A DNA stretch of 64,000 nucleotides from Lewinellaceae bacterium (GTDB lineage Bacteria; Bacteroidota; Bacteroidia; Chitinophagales; Saprospiraceae). Made by a program: the position numbers and the translations under genes. Shown here one piece after another: positions 26,643 through 35,981 of the stretch. A model generated the notes under the pieces. The model had not been told where the DNA came from. It made no database searches and saw nothing but the letters and a program-made list of their open reading frames with translations. The stretch is from assembly GCA_020636025.1 (NCBI GenBank), contig JACJYQ010000005.1, positions 62,001-126,000 of the forward strand, written 5' to 3'. Within the stretch, counting starts at the first letter, position 1. Each line of letters begins with the position of its first letter.

Positions 26643-27959
26643 TCAGCTCCCCACAACCACCACCCAAAAGTCCTTTTTCTGCAGATATTTATTGGCTAAT
26701 TCCTGGATCTGAACAGGCGTAATATTCCGCACGGTTTCTACCATGGTGGTGAAGCTTTCCCAGGGCAGTTCTTCAACTATTTGTCCACGAACGATGTCAG
26801 CCGTGTTCATAGGGCCATCCAGTCCATTCAAGAACATTCCCAGGAGGTAGTTTCGCACCATTTCCATTTCGTCTTCAGGAACCGGTTTATCGCAGAGTTT
26901 TTTCATTTCTGCAAAAATGGCCCTCACTGTTTTCTCTGTGTTTCCCGGATCCACTTCAGTAGCGATGTAAAGGCAGCCATCATTCAAATAGGCATCCAGC
27001 GTTGAGTAGATATTGTAGGTAAAGCCTTTTTTCTCCCTGATGTTAGCCATCAGCCTCGACCCAAAATAACCACCTAGGATGGTATTCAGGACAAATAAGC
27101 CATTAAAATCCTCATGCTTTCTGCCAAAAGACCTTCTGCCAATCTTTATTGCCGATTGAAGCGACCCTGGATGATGAATATCCATCCGCTCCGGTTTGGC
27201 AGGATTGGTGGTTTCAGTAATACCTATGACCGGACTGGGAATCGCAAATGGTTTTTGACCAAATTGATCATTTAACAATTGAATCAACGCATCATCCACT
27301 TTACCGCTCACAAACAAGCGGCAATTTCCAGAGCTGTACCATTTGCTGAAAAAATATTGAACATCGGCCCTCTGAATCGCCTGATAATCGGCTGTAACAG
27401 AATTATAGCCATACGCATGGTTCTCTCCAAAGATCAGTTCTGTGATTTTCCGGTAAGCCAGGGTCTCTACTTTTTCCAACTCAACTGACAGTTCCTGAAT
27501 GCTGGTTCTCCGGAATGTTTCCAGCTCTGCGTCCGGGAATGTTGGGTTGTGCAGCAGGTCTGCATAAACCGGGATCACATCAGAAGCGTATTTGGCCAGC
27601 GAATACAGTACAAAATTGGCTGTATCCAGATTGGTTGGGACACTCATGGTGGTGCCATAGAAATCGAAATGTTCGGCTATCTCCGCTCCTGTTCGCGTTG
27701 TGGTTCCTTCCCGCAGCATTTTTGAGGTCACACGGGCAGCCAGGCGCTTTTCTTCCTGAGGTCTTCCGGCATGAAAAACAGCCTCAACTTTTAGCACGTC
27801 ATAATCATGAAAATCAAGCACATACAAGGGTATTCCATTATCCAGATGCAACACTTTTGGATAAGGGAGATTGAGGTTCCCAACCTGATGTACCAATGGA
27901 GCCGAACGGCGATTTAACATACCTGAGCTGATTGAATGCCTGAGCAGTGTACCATACAA
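26643..27959 (-). CDS. M16 (insulinase-like) family protein, non-catalytic type
   Basis: A 438-residue M16 fold protein. The place where catalytic members carry HxxEH reads HAGRPQEEKRLAARVTSKML, with no HxxEH, so zinc binding is not expected. The C-terminal half keeps the SLQSAIKIGRRS, GGYFGSRLMANIREKKGFTY and YNIYST segments of the substrate-binding partner subunit. In related bacteria such subunits pair with an active M16 peptidase, but none is next to it here. The start may be the Met at 27920 (MLNRRSAPLV), as the first 13 residues are weakly supported. Confidence 0.85.
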   Translation of the reverse strand: MYGTLLRHSISSGMLNRRSAPLVHQVGNLNLPYPKVLHLDNGIPLYVLDFHDYDVLKVEAVFHAGRPQEEKRLAARVTSKMLREGTTTRTGAEIAEHFDFYGTTMSVPTNLDTANFVLYSLAKYASDVIPVYADLLHNPTFPDAELETFRRTSIQELSVELEKVETLAYRKITELIFGENHAYGYNSVTADYQAIQRADVQYFFSKWYSSGNCRLFVSGKVDDALIQLLNDQFGQKPFAIPSPVIGITETTNPAKPERMDIHHPGSLQSAIKIGRRSFGRKHEDFNGLFVLNTILGGYFGSRLMANIREKKGFTYNIYSTLDAYLNDGCLYIATEVDPGNTEKTVRAIFAEMKKLCDKPVPEDEMEMVRNYLLGMFLNGLDGPMNTADIVRGQIVEELPWESFTTMVETVRNITPVQIQELANKYLQKKDFWVVVVGS

Positions 27960-28046
27960 TGCCCTGTTTCAAAGGGCGAAGGTAGATTTCCCTGCTTTTT
28001 CCACAAAATGTTAGTTTTTTCAAAAGCGTGAAGAGGGGTAAAAATG

Positions 28047-28054
28047 TACTTTTG
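28047..28054 (+). promoter_or_regulatory. Bacteroidota-type -7 box (TACTTTTG) upstream of dnaN
   Basis: Exact TAnnTTTG match 76 bp before the dnaN start, in the divergent gap with the M16 gene. No clear -33 element was found. Confidence 0.45.
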
Positions 28055-28130
28055 CAGCCAATGGCCTCTCTGTAACAAATGTTTATACCCTATTTGTTCA
28101 AAAATACAGCAGGCTGAAAACAAGCTAATT

Positions 28131-29249
28131 ATGAAATTCAGCATCTCATCTTCCGAACTCCTTAAGCAAATCCAGATCGCATCCGGCGCCATAGCGCCAA
28201 ATCCGGTGTTGCCTATTTTGGAGGATTTCCTTTTTAAAATCGAAGACAAAAAACTGACGATCGGCGCTACCGATCTCGAAACCAGCATCGCCACCACCAT
28301 TGACGTGTTGGCCGACGATAATTTTTCGGTAGCCGTACCCGCCAGAATATTACTGGATACCCTGAAAGCATTGCCGCCACAGCCGATCACTTTTACAGTG
28401 GACGACTCCAACTGGGGCATCGAGATAACTTCTTCCTATGGTAAATACAAGTTGGCGGGAGAAAACGGAGAAGACTTTCCGGAAATCCCGGCGCCAGATT
28501 CAGTTCAAACGGTTAAACTAAACAGTCAATACCTGCTGGATGCCATAAACCACACCGTTTTTGCCACTTCCAGTGATGAATTGCGCCCTGCTATGACCGG
28601 CGTGTATTTTCAACTGGATATGAATAAGCTGACTTGTGTGGCCACCGATGCGCACAAATTGGTGAAATACACTACTCACCAATTGGCTGGTGAAGTAGGT
28701 ACCACATTCATTGTTCCCAAAAAAGCACTTAACCTGTTGAAAAATGCCTTACCCGCCAATGACGGTGTAACTATGTCTTTCAACAAAGCAAATGCCTTTT
28801 TCAGCTTCGGAGGCATGAGTCTGGTTTGCCGTCTAATCGACGGCCGCTATCCTGACTACAATGCAGTCATCCCGGTTGACAATCCAAACAACATGCTTGC
28901 AAACCGGGCAGATTTCCAGAACTCCCTGAAACGTATTGCGATTTACGCCAACAAGACCACCAACCAGGTGGTGCTGGATATTTCAGACAAAAGCCTGACC
29001 ATCAGCGCTCAGGATCTGGACTTCTCCAATGAAGCCACCGAGCAAATGGCTTGCACGTATGAGGGCAACGCCATGAAAATTGCCTTCAACGCCCGCTTCC
29101 TGGCAGAAATGCTGGGAGTACTCAGCTCAGATGAAGTAAAAATGGAATTCTCCTCACCTAGCAAAGCGGGAATTCTGACTCCCATTGAAGAGGAAGACAA
29201 AAAGCGGGAGATACTGATGCTGGTAATGCCGGTGATGCTGAATAACTAA
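28131..29249 (+). CDS. dnaN: DNA polymerase III subunit beta (sliding clamp)
   Basis: The ATG at 28131 gives 372 residues starting MKFSISSSELLKQIQIASGA, which is the normal clamp length; an upstream in-frame start would add an unrelated leader. The three clamp domains are visible (ISSYGKYKLAGENGEDFPEI, AVIPVDNPNNML, and LVMPVM at the C-terminus). The clamp encircles DNA and tethers polymerases. It is not next to dnaA here. The stop runs directly into a large inverted repeat. Confidence 0.97.
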   Translation: MKFSISSSELLKQIQIASGAIAPNPVLPILEDFLFKIEDKKLTIGATDLETSIATTIDVLADDNFSVAVPARILLDTLKALPPQPITFTVDDSNWGIEITSSYGKYKLAGENGEDFPEIPAPDSVQTVKLNSQYLLDAINHTVFATSSDELRPAMTGVYFQLDMNKLTCVATDAHKLVKYTTHQLAGEVGTTFIVPKKALNLLKNALPANDGVTMSFNKANAFFSFGGMSLVCRLIDGRYPDYNAVIPVDNPNNMLANRADFQNSLKRIAIYANKTTNQVVLDISDKSLTISAQDLDFSNEATEQMACTYEGNAMKIAFNARFLAEMLGVLSSDEVKMEFSSPSKAGILTPIEEEDKKREILMLVMPVMLNN

Positions 29250-29340
29250 TGTGATAATTTGATAATAAGCTAACTTGATAATGGGCTACAATTGTGTCAA
29301 TTCATTATCGAATTAGCCCATTATCAAATTATCACATTAG
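29246..29340. repeat. 95-bp inverted repeat between convergent dnaN and membrane-protein gene
   Basis: Perfect 21-bp outer arms (29246-29266 and 29320-29340, beginning CTAATGTGATAATTTGATAA), with weaker pairing further in. The repeat overlaps the dnaN stop region and ends 38 bp before the convergent stop, so it may act as a two-way terminator. It contains GGGCTAATT units of the ATTAGCTAAT family. Confidence 0.85.
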
Positions 29341-29378
29341 AACCAGTGCCCTCTGACCTGTTGAGTTAGTTAAGTACC

Positions 29379-31013
29379 TCATTGTTTTTCTTTCAACTTA
29401 TACAACACGGCTCTTTCATGTGGGGACGCGGCAATTTGTGTATATCCAGCATTCAATTGTAGCATAAACTCCTGGCCATAAGGATGCTGCCTGTCATCTT
29501 CTGTCTGATCCAAAACAAGTACATAATTTATTTGCTTCCCGTTTGTTCGTTTTGGATAGCTCAATAAGTCAACTCTGGGAGGTCTGTTTTCAAACCCGAT
29601 ACCATCTTTTTCAGTTTGGGTATACAGGTTTACCCCGTTTTGCCAAATCAGTGGGAAATACCTCAGGGATGCCTCGTAATTATCCGACATAATAACACCG
29701 GGAACTGAAGCGCCGATATAATCTGCGGCGTGGTTAAACAACCAGATCCGATCTCCAATAATATTGCCTTGCTTGTCAGTCCCATTAAAATTGTAGTTCA
29801 TCACCATTAGAACAGACTGGGGATCAATATGAGTTTTTACAGAAGTCCATTCCTCTACCAATTCTGATGCTGCCCGATGAGCTGGCAGTCGTGACGCCAG
29901 CAAAACGGAAAGTAAAATTATCGCTGCTGAAGCTACGATCAATCGCCATTTTATGGAAAAAATGGTTCCTGCGGACCAGATAAGAATGGCTAACCAGGAA
30001 AATAATTGAAGCCTCAAAGGCATGAGTAATTCCCATGACCTGCTTCCATATTGCATGAAGTATATCAACAAAGCGACTAGAAAAAACAGCAGCCAGAAAT
30101 CATGAACCTGCCATTTGGGGGTTTTAATCCTGATCAAAACAGCTGAAACGACTAGCACAACGACTAACATAACCACCGCATTGACAATGCCATGTTCTTC
30201 CTTGTTCATCGTTATCAACATGGTTAAGGTTGCCCAGGCATCAAGAATGCCGCGAAAAGACTCCTGATTTGCCCCCTGATGCCATTCCTTTCTCATTAAA
30301 TAGTGTCCCGTGAGCACCAAGGCAGGAATTGCAGTAATGGCTAAAAAAAGACTTGAGGAAAGTAGTTTTTCCGCGGCGGATTTAAAGCCACTCAGGGAAA
30401 AATCAGCAATAAATTCACCAATCATGGATAGCCCAATCGCCAGGGCAGCAAATGCCAGGCCCACCGGGTGCATGCTGTACAATACAATCCAGCCAAAGGC
30501 CATGGCTGCCCCGATCCGATAATTGAAAACACCCCGTATATATAGCCAATAACCGGTGATCCAAAAGAAACCTGCTATACTCCAAGCATAATTGAAAAAA
30601 CCCATTTGCAGCAAATGGTGCCAGCAGAATAACATCCCTACGCTGCTCAGAAATAACCCGGCTGGGTTAATTTGTCGAAATAAAAACCGGATACCGAAAC
30701 CGAATGCGAGAACATAAGCTGACAGAAATATCTTCTCCGCCAATTCAGGGGTACAAACCATCTGAAGCAGTGTAAGCCAGGCATGTGTCCAGTAATTTGG
30801 TTCGAAGTAATTATTGAGGGAGTAAAATTGCCGGTAGTAATCAAGGTGTTTGCCATTTAGCCAATCCAGCAATACGGAAGCATTATAGCTGTGGCTTGGG
30901 CCATCACCTGTAATAAAAAATTGCCCCGAAAACCAAATTGGTATAAGACAAAGCAAGATGGCAATGCCAAAGAATAATTGCTCAACTTGCTTAAACTTCA
31001 ATACTAGTTTCAA
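29379..31013 (-). CDS. Polytopic membrane protein, possible GT-C-type glycosyltransferase
   Basis: A 544-residue protein with about eleven membrane spans over residues 10-390 and a soluble C-terminal part of about 150 residues. The first extracytoplasmic loop carries TGDGPSHSYNA, an acidic loop placed where GT-C enzymes have their catalytic Asp. This suggests transfer of sugars from a lipid carrier on the outer face of the inner membrane. No family was firmly recognised, so it stays a possibility. The gene is monocistronic. Confidence 0.6.
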   Translation of the reverse strand: MKLVLKFKQVEQLFFGIAILLCLIPIWFSGQFFITGDGPSHSYNASVLLDWLNGKHLDYYRQFYSLNNYFEPNYWTHAWLTLLQMVCTPELAEKIFLSAYVLAFGFGIRFLFRQINPAGLFLSSVGMLFCWHHLLQMGFFNYAWSIAGFFWITGYWLYIRGVFNYRIGAAMAFGWIVLYSMHPVGLAFAALAIGLSMIGEFIADFSLSGFKSAAEKLLSSSLFLAITAIPALVLTGHYLMRKEWHQGANQESFRGILDAWATLTMLITMNKEEHGIVNAVVMLVVVLVVSAVLIRIKTPKWQVHDFWLLFFLVALLIYFMQYGSRSWELLMPLRLQLFSWLAILIWSAGTIFSIKWRLIVASAAIILLSVLLASRLPAHRAASELVEEWTSVKTHIDPQSVLMVMNYNFNGTDKQGNIIGDRIWLFNHAADYIGASVPGVIMSDNYEASLRYFPLIWQNGVNLYTQTEKDGIGFENRPPRVDLLSYPKRTNGKQINYVLVLDQTEDDRQHPYGQEFMLQLNAGYTQIAASPHERAVLYKLKEKQ

Positions 31014-31183
31014 AGGATTTTGATCACTTTTCTGGAAAGCTTGTATATCGTCAAATACTTACTCGATTTATCGCCAATGTGTCTAATGCTCAATCCCTAA
31101 TACCCATCAACCAATAGGCTGAATACTTCATTAGCGTATTAATTCAAGTTGAGACCAACACTATTCTGGTTAGGAGTATTATT

Positions 31184-31247
31184 GGTCACAACTTGGGTTA
31201 TTTATTACATTATCGAATTAGCTAATTATCACATTAGCTAATTATTT
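31184..31247. repeat. Mixed short repeats upstream of the aceE stop
   Basis: GGTCACAACTTGGGTT (31184-31199) is identical in reverse to 40921-40936. It is followed by two AATTAGCTAATT units (31211-31243) that reach the aceE stop codon. These are copies of two repeat families found elsewhere in the window. Confidence 0.7.
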
Positions 31248-33921
31248 AAACACTCATCGGATCCATTTTATCCGCTTCCACCTTGTACTTTTTCATAAAG
31301 TCCTTTACGGCTTTATCGCTAACCTTGCCTTGCTTATTCAGCAATCTCACTGCTGCAAAGGCGATGTACTTAGGGGATATTTCAAAATAGTCGCGCAGAC
31401 TTTCCCGGCTTTCCGACAAGCCAAAACCATCTGTTCCCAGTGCTGTGAAATGTTCTGGCATCCATGGCGCCAATTGGCCAGCGGTTAGTTTCATCCAGTC
31501 GCTGGCGGCCACGAAAACACCTTCCTCGCCTTTCAAACTGCTTTGCAAATGCGAAACTTTTTCTTTCTCTCCCGGGTGTAACATATTCCAGCGATCGCAG
31601 GCTGAGCAGTCACGATACAATTCTGACCAGGATGTAGCCGACCAAACATCGGTACTCACGCCTTCGCTTTCCAGAATTTCGGCGGCTTTTAGTGCCTGAT
31701 CAAGTACAATTCCTGATCCAAGCAGGTGCGCTTTCACACCTTCCTGTGCCGATTTTTTCTTCGATGCCTGATAGCGGTACAAGCCACGTTTGATGCCATC
31801 TTCAACTCCTTTAGGCATTACAGGCATTTGCAAATTTTCATTGTACAGCGTAATGTAATACAGCTTATGCTCATTCTCAAGGTACATCCTGCGAATACCA
31901 TCGTGTACGATTACCGCGAGTTCATAGGCAAAAGCCGGATCATAGCTGATCACAGCAGGAACAGTTTGAGCAATCAAGTGCGATTGTCCATCCTGGTGTT
32001 GTAAGCCTTCCCCATTCAGGGTAGTGCGACCGGCAGTTCCACCGAGTAAGAAACCTTTGCACATCATATCAGCAGCAGCCCAAACCATGTCCCCTACCCG
32101 CTGGAAACCAAACATGGAGTAGTAGATATAAAATGGAATGGTTGGAATTCCGTGCAAGGAATAGGAGGTGCCTGCCGCTGTAAAAGAAGCCGAGGCGCCA
32201 TCTTCATTAATGCCTTCCTGAAGTACCTGTCCGGTTTTAGATTCCTTATACTTAATCGTGGCAAAACCAATCTCCAGAGGAGTGTACAATTGATCGCGCT
32301 GGTTCCAGATTTGAGCGCTGGTAAACAATGGATGCATACCAAATGTCTGCGCCTCATCTGGCACAATGGGCACTACAAACTTGCCAATATCTTCATTGCG
32401 GATCATCTTCGTCATCATATCCACCATGGCGCCGGTAGTTGACACGGCCTTATCGTCTTTAGCCGGGCTTAACTGTCGGTCAAAAAGTTCAAGCCCCGGC
32501 AAATTGAATTTCTCATATTCTTCGTTGCGCTCCGGCAAATATCCACCCAATGCTTTTCTGTGCTCCTGAACGTATTTCACCTCTGCGCTATCTGCCTTTG
32601 GGTACCAGAATTTGGCAGCCAATGCATCTTTGTCGGACAATTCAATTCCATAACGAGTCCGAGTTTCAAGACGGCTGTTGTCCTGTAGGGTTTTGGTTTG
32701 GTGCGCATTGTTCTTGCCCTGTGCAGCCTGCCCCATACCGTATCCTTTTACGGTTTGCACAATAATGGCAACAGGTTTGCCGGCTTTTAAAGCCTTGTCA
32801 TAGGCCGCATACACTTTTTTAGCATCGTGGCCTCCGCGACGGAAACCCTCCAGTTGTTCGTCTGTATATGGTTTCAGCAGTGCTTCAATGCGTGCGTCAT
32901 CACCGATCAGTTTCTTGCGCATGTGCGCTCCGGTGGCTACTGAATTCATTTCCTGAAAATCTCCATCAACCAGTTGTTCCAGTCTGGCTAACAGTACACC
33001 ATCTGTATCACTAGCCAACAACTCATCCCATTCGCCTCCCCAAACTACCTTAATTACCTCCCAGGAAGCCCCCAAAAAATGACGTTCTACTTCCTGAATG
33101 ATTTTTCCGTTGCCACGAACCGGGCCGTCGAGGCGCTGAAGATTACAGTTGACTACAAAGACCAGGTTGTCGAGATTCTCCCGGCTGGCAACGCCGATGG
33201 TGCCGTAAATTTCCGGCTCATCAATTTCTCCATCGCCTATGAAGTGCCACACTTTACCACCGTTTTTAGGCTTCAGGCCTCTGGTTTCAAGGTACTTTAC
33301 AAAACGCGCCTGATAAATGGCGGTCATTGGGCCAAGTCCCATACTCACCGAAGGCGCCTGCCAGAAACCAGGCATACGGCGCGGGTGAGGGTATGAACTT
33401 ACGCCACCAAGCAGCTCCTGCCGGAAATCGGCAATGGCTTGCTCGCTGAGTCGGCCTTCCATTACGGCACGGGCATACACACCTGGTGAGGCGTGACCCT
33501 GAAACATAAATAAATCACCACCGTATTCAGCAGTACGCTTGCGCAGGAAATGATTGAACAAGACTTCCAGCAAAGTAGCGCAACCGGCATAAGTGGCGAT
33601 GTGGCCACCCAGATCCAGTTTTTTATCCTGTGCCTGAAGCACCATGGCCTGCGCATTCCAGCGGATCAAATTTTCAATTTTTTGTTCCAGTTCCAGATCG
33701 CCAGGGTATTCCGGCTGATCATCAGAGGATATGGTATTCAGGTATGGTGTATTGAGCGCTGGTCCGCCATTGGCAACGCCGTGACGGGCGAGTAAATATT
33801 TAAGCCTTTGAAAGAGCTCGGCTGTTCTGCCTTTGCCTTCACCTTCAAGCACTTCTTCCAGCGCTTCAAGCCATTCTTCCTGTTCTTGTTTCCAGTCGTC
33901 TAGTACGTGAGATTCACCCAT
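31246..33921 (-). CDS. aceE: Pyruvate dehydrogenase E1 component, homodimeric type
   Basis: The ATG at 33921 (MGESHVLDDWKQEQEEWLEA) gives 891 residues, the usual length of the single-chain E1. An upstream in-frame Met would add 21 unrelated residues. Thiamine-diphosphate motif: GDGEIDEPEIYG followed by NCNLQRLDGPVRGN. The enzyme decarboxylates pyruvate and passes the acetyl group to E2. No E2 or E3 gene is adjacent, so those subunits must be encoded elsewhere. The upstream lipoprotein gene ends 60 bp before this start on the same strand. Confidence 0.96.
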   Translation of the reverse strand: MGESHVLDDWKQEQEEWLEALEEVLEGEGKGRTAELFQRLKYLLARHGVANGGPALNTPYLNTISSDDQPEYPGDLELEQKIENLIRWNAQAMVLQAQDKKLDLGGHIATYAGCATLLEVLFNHFLRKRTAEYGGDLFMFQGHASPGVYARAVMEGRLSEQAIADFRQELLGGVSSYPHPRRMPGFWQAPSVSMGLGPMTAIYQARFVKYLETRGLKPKNGGKVWHFIGDGEIDEPEIYGTIGVASRENLDNLVFVVNCNLQRLDGPVRGNGKIIQEVERHFLGASWEVIKVVWGGEWDELLASDTDGVLLARLEQLVDGDFQEMNSVATGAHMRKKLIGDDARIEALLKPYTDEQLEGFRRGGHDAKKVYAAYDKALKAGKPVAIIVQTVKGYGMGQAAQGKNNAHQTKTLQDNSRLETRTRYGIELSDKDALAAKFWYPKADSAEVKYVQEHRKALGGYLPERNEEYEKFNLPGLELFDRQLSPAKDDKAVSTTGAMVDMMTKMIRNEDIGKFVVPIVPDEAQTFGMHPLFTSAQIWNQRDQLYTPLEIGFATIKYKESKTGQVLQEGINEDGASASFTAAGTSYSLHGIPTIPFYIYYSMFGFQRVGDMVWAAADMMCKGFLLGGTAGRTTLNGEGLQHQDGQSHLIAQTVPAVISYDPAFAYELAVIVHDGIRRMYLENEHKLYYITLYNENLQMPVMPKGVEDGIKRGLYRYQASKKKSAQEGVKAHLLGSGIVLDQALKAAEILESEGVSTDVWSATSWSELYRDCSACDRWNMLHPGEKEKVSHLQSSLKGEEGVFVAASDWMKLTAGQLAPWMPEHFTALGTDGFGLSESRESLRDYFEISPKYIAFAAVRLLNKQGKVSDKAVKDFMKKYKVEADKMDPMSV

Positions 33922-33980
33922 GGTATGTGTATGAAAAATAGTAAGAAATAGGTTGGGGTGTAAAGGTACAATTTGCCAAG

Positions 33981-34973
33981 TCACTTTTTGTACAAATGAA
34001 CCCAGTCATTGCCCAAGGCAAACCTTCCAGCCGTATCTGTTGGCTTTTCATCCTGGTTTCTAAGTTTGGCGACAGATTTGAATGCTCTCTGAATTTCTGC
34101 CTCACTTAAGGACGCAACTGATTCCAGTATCGCAGCTTCCGCGACATATCCATGCACCAAATGAGGAAACTGTCTTTGAAACAGATCGTGATCTCCCAGC
34201 ACATCTATTCCCAGTACTTTATCGCCACTTACTGCAACAACACCAACTACTGTTGGGTCATCACTAAATTTATCTTCAAAAAAGGACAAATAAGCGTCTC
34301 GTTTAGCTTTTTGCTCATTAGCTTTTTCCAGCGCTGCGTATGCCTTTGTATCAGAATTCGCCCCATTTGCTTCCGTCACCCTGGCAACTGCCGCCCACAC
34401 ATCTTCCTGTTCTCCAGTTGTATGAACAGCATGACGCACCTGTGGGCTGGCCACATTGTAATACCCCCTAAAGGCGCCAACGCTTTTCTCTGCCTGGGAG
34501 GCCGACTGGTTGTAATATGTTGAGCGCCCTGCTTCTACACAAAACACCTCCACATTCTTTACTGTACCTGGAAGCACAACTTCATGATGCGCCATTACCC
34601 TGTCCTGATTGCCACCGGTCACCACGTCTCCAGCCATGAGCAAAACAGTATCCTGCGTTTTGTTTTGCACCGTAAGACCATTATACCAGGGCTCATTGCC
34701 TCTGCCAAATTGCTTGCGTTCCAGCACGCGGAAACCTGGCGTTTGCATGGCTTCAGAAAGTGTTTTTAAATGCTGAATGGCTGAATTTGCAAATACAGCA
34801 TTTGACGTAACCGGGTACAGTCTGAGGTTTTTGTATTGCCATTCAGCGTTGGGATCCATATTGATGGAGAGCTGATTTTCTTCAGACTTATTAATATTGA
34901 CGTTGGAAATACTCTCGTTCTGACAGGAAAAAATAAACAGAACAAGCGCAGCGAGTAAGGAGAATTTCTTCAT
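33981..34973 (-). CDS. ARPP-1-like domain lipoprotein
   Basis: A 330-residue lipoprotein (IFSC, Cys17). The body resembles the ARPP-1 domain: LTVQNKTQDTVLLMAGDVVT, then GGNQDRV, VVLPGTVKNVEVFCVEAGRS and, near the end, DVLGDHDLFQRQFPHLVHGY. The domain has no established activity. The lipid anchor implies a place in the periplasm or at the outer membrane. It probably shares a transcript with aceE, without an obvious functional link. Confidence 0.75.
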   Translation of the reverse strand: MKKFSLLAALVLFIFSCQNESISNVNINKSEENQLSINMDPNAEWQYKNLRLYPVTSNAVFANSAIQHLKTLSEAMQTPGFRVLERKQFGRGNEPWYNGLTVQNKTQDTVLLMAGDVVTGGNQDRVMAHHEVVLPGTVKNVEVFCVEAGRSTYYNQSASQAEKSVGAFRGYYNVASPQVRHAVHTTGEQEDVWAAVARVTEANGANSDTKAYAALEKANEQKAKRDAYLSFFEDKFSDDPTVVGVVAVSGDKVLGIDVLGDHDLFQRQFPHLVHGYVAEAAILESVASLSEAEIQRAFKSVAKLRNQDEKPTDTAGRFALGNDWVHLYKK

Positions 34974-35466
34974 AAGTTTTTGTTTTGGGAATAATGAATA
35001 GAACTGATTAAACGCATACGGTTGATACTTAGTTTATTTATAACTTGAGACGACCTCTAATTGTGCGCTTCGTATTGTATTTCTCGCAGATTTACTCAGA
35101 TTTGTAATGGCAGATGCTACACAGACTTTTCAGTGGAAATCTGCGAGAAACCATTATGTAATTACCGCCGCACTTTTGTCTTTTGAGCAAGCGCAGGTTT
35201 CGTGAGCGACCAATGCAATTGTGAAATATTAAGAAGCCAAATCAAATATACCACATTTGGTTTATTAAATTCGTTAAACACCTCGCGTTGTGTTGCGCTT
35301 GGTCAAAAGACACAAGCGCGGCGAAATGCGGTTAAGCAATCCGTAATTTTGGTTTCTATTTTGGTACTCAGCTACTATTATAGTTCATCAATAAAAAATT
35401 AATCGCCCCGCTGTAACATTAAATTACCATCCTCGTCTTCTTCTCAAATCACGGTGAGAAACCAAC
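34974..35466. other. Gene-free spacer with two repeat types
   Basis: No coding sequence is supported. A 14-bp inverted repeat sits at 35080-35093 and 35137-35150 (TTTCTCGCAGATTT). A second inverted pair, 35166-35195 and 35294-35323, is built on TGCGCTTGGTCAAAAGACA. The second unit of that pair belongs to a longer dispersed element (35253-35326). Confidence 0.6.
35253..35326 (+). repeat. Dispersed 75-bp element, copy 1
   Basis: Starts ACATTTGGTTTA and ends with the hairpin GCGCTTG-11 nt-CAAGCGC and GGCGAAA. Copy 2 is at 55686-55760; the last 36 bp are identical in both. A diverged inverted partial copy lies at 35166-35195. Confidence 0.85.
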
Positions 35467-35973
35467 ATGAATCGGGTCATTTTTCAGGAACAGATATACC
35501 CTATCAGACATAAGCTGTACCGTTTTGCTCTTCGCATCACGGGCAGTATCCACGAAGCTGAAGACGTAGTTCAGGAAGTCATGGAGAAAGTCTGGAAAAC
35601 TGCACCCGAGCAGAGTGCAGCGGTATTGAATTGGGAAGCCTGGTGCATGACCCTAACCCGGAACCGCTCACTTGACAAGGCGAGAAGCCAAACCATCAGA
35701 CGAACGGCTCCGTTGGATGCTGTTCAGGAAAGCACCGGAAATACGGCATCTCCGGCAAAAGAAGCTGAAAACCGCGATATGGCAGAAAGGGTTAAAATGT
35801 TTATGAAGGAACTCCCCGAGAAACACCGGCTGGTAATGCACCTCCGGGACATCGAAGAACTGACTTATGAAGAAATTGCTGATTGTCTTTCCATTACGCT
35901 CGACCAGGTAAAAGTGAATCTGCACCGCGCGAGGAAAGCCATCAGGGAAAAATTACTTCAGGAATATCAATAA
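35467..35973 (+). CDS. ECF-type RNA polymerase sigma factor
   Basis: A 168-residue sigma factor. Region 2 (about 10-75) includes ALRITGSIHEAEDVVQEVME and WEAWCMTLTRNRSLDKAR. Region 4 (about 110-165) includes LPEKHRLVMHLRDIEELTYE and EIADCLSITLDQVKVNLHRA. The next gene, 8 bp on, encodes a one-TM protein that could be its anti-sigma factor. Two DUF4252-type genes follow, a grouping that suggests one regulon. Confidence 0.93.
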   Translation: MNRVIFQEQIYPIRHKLYRFALRITGSIHEAEDVVQEVMEKVWKTAPEQSAAVLNWEAWCMTLTRNRSLDKARSQTIRRTAPLDAVQESTGNTASPAKEAENRDMAERVKMFMKELPEKHRLVMHLRDIEELTYEEIADCLSITLDQVKVNLHRARKAIREKLLQEYQ

Positions 35974-35981
35974 CCAGAATC

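Noticed and set aside
33922..33984. Longer N-terminus for AceE
   Set aside because: The extra 21 residues do not match the family and would overlap the upstream lipoprotein gene; MGESHVLDDW is the usual kind of start.
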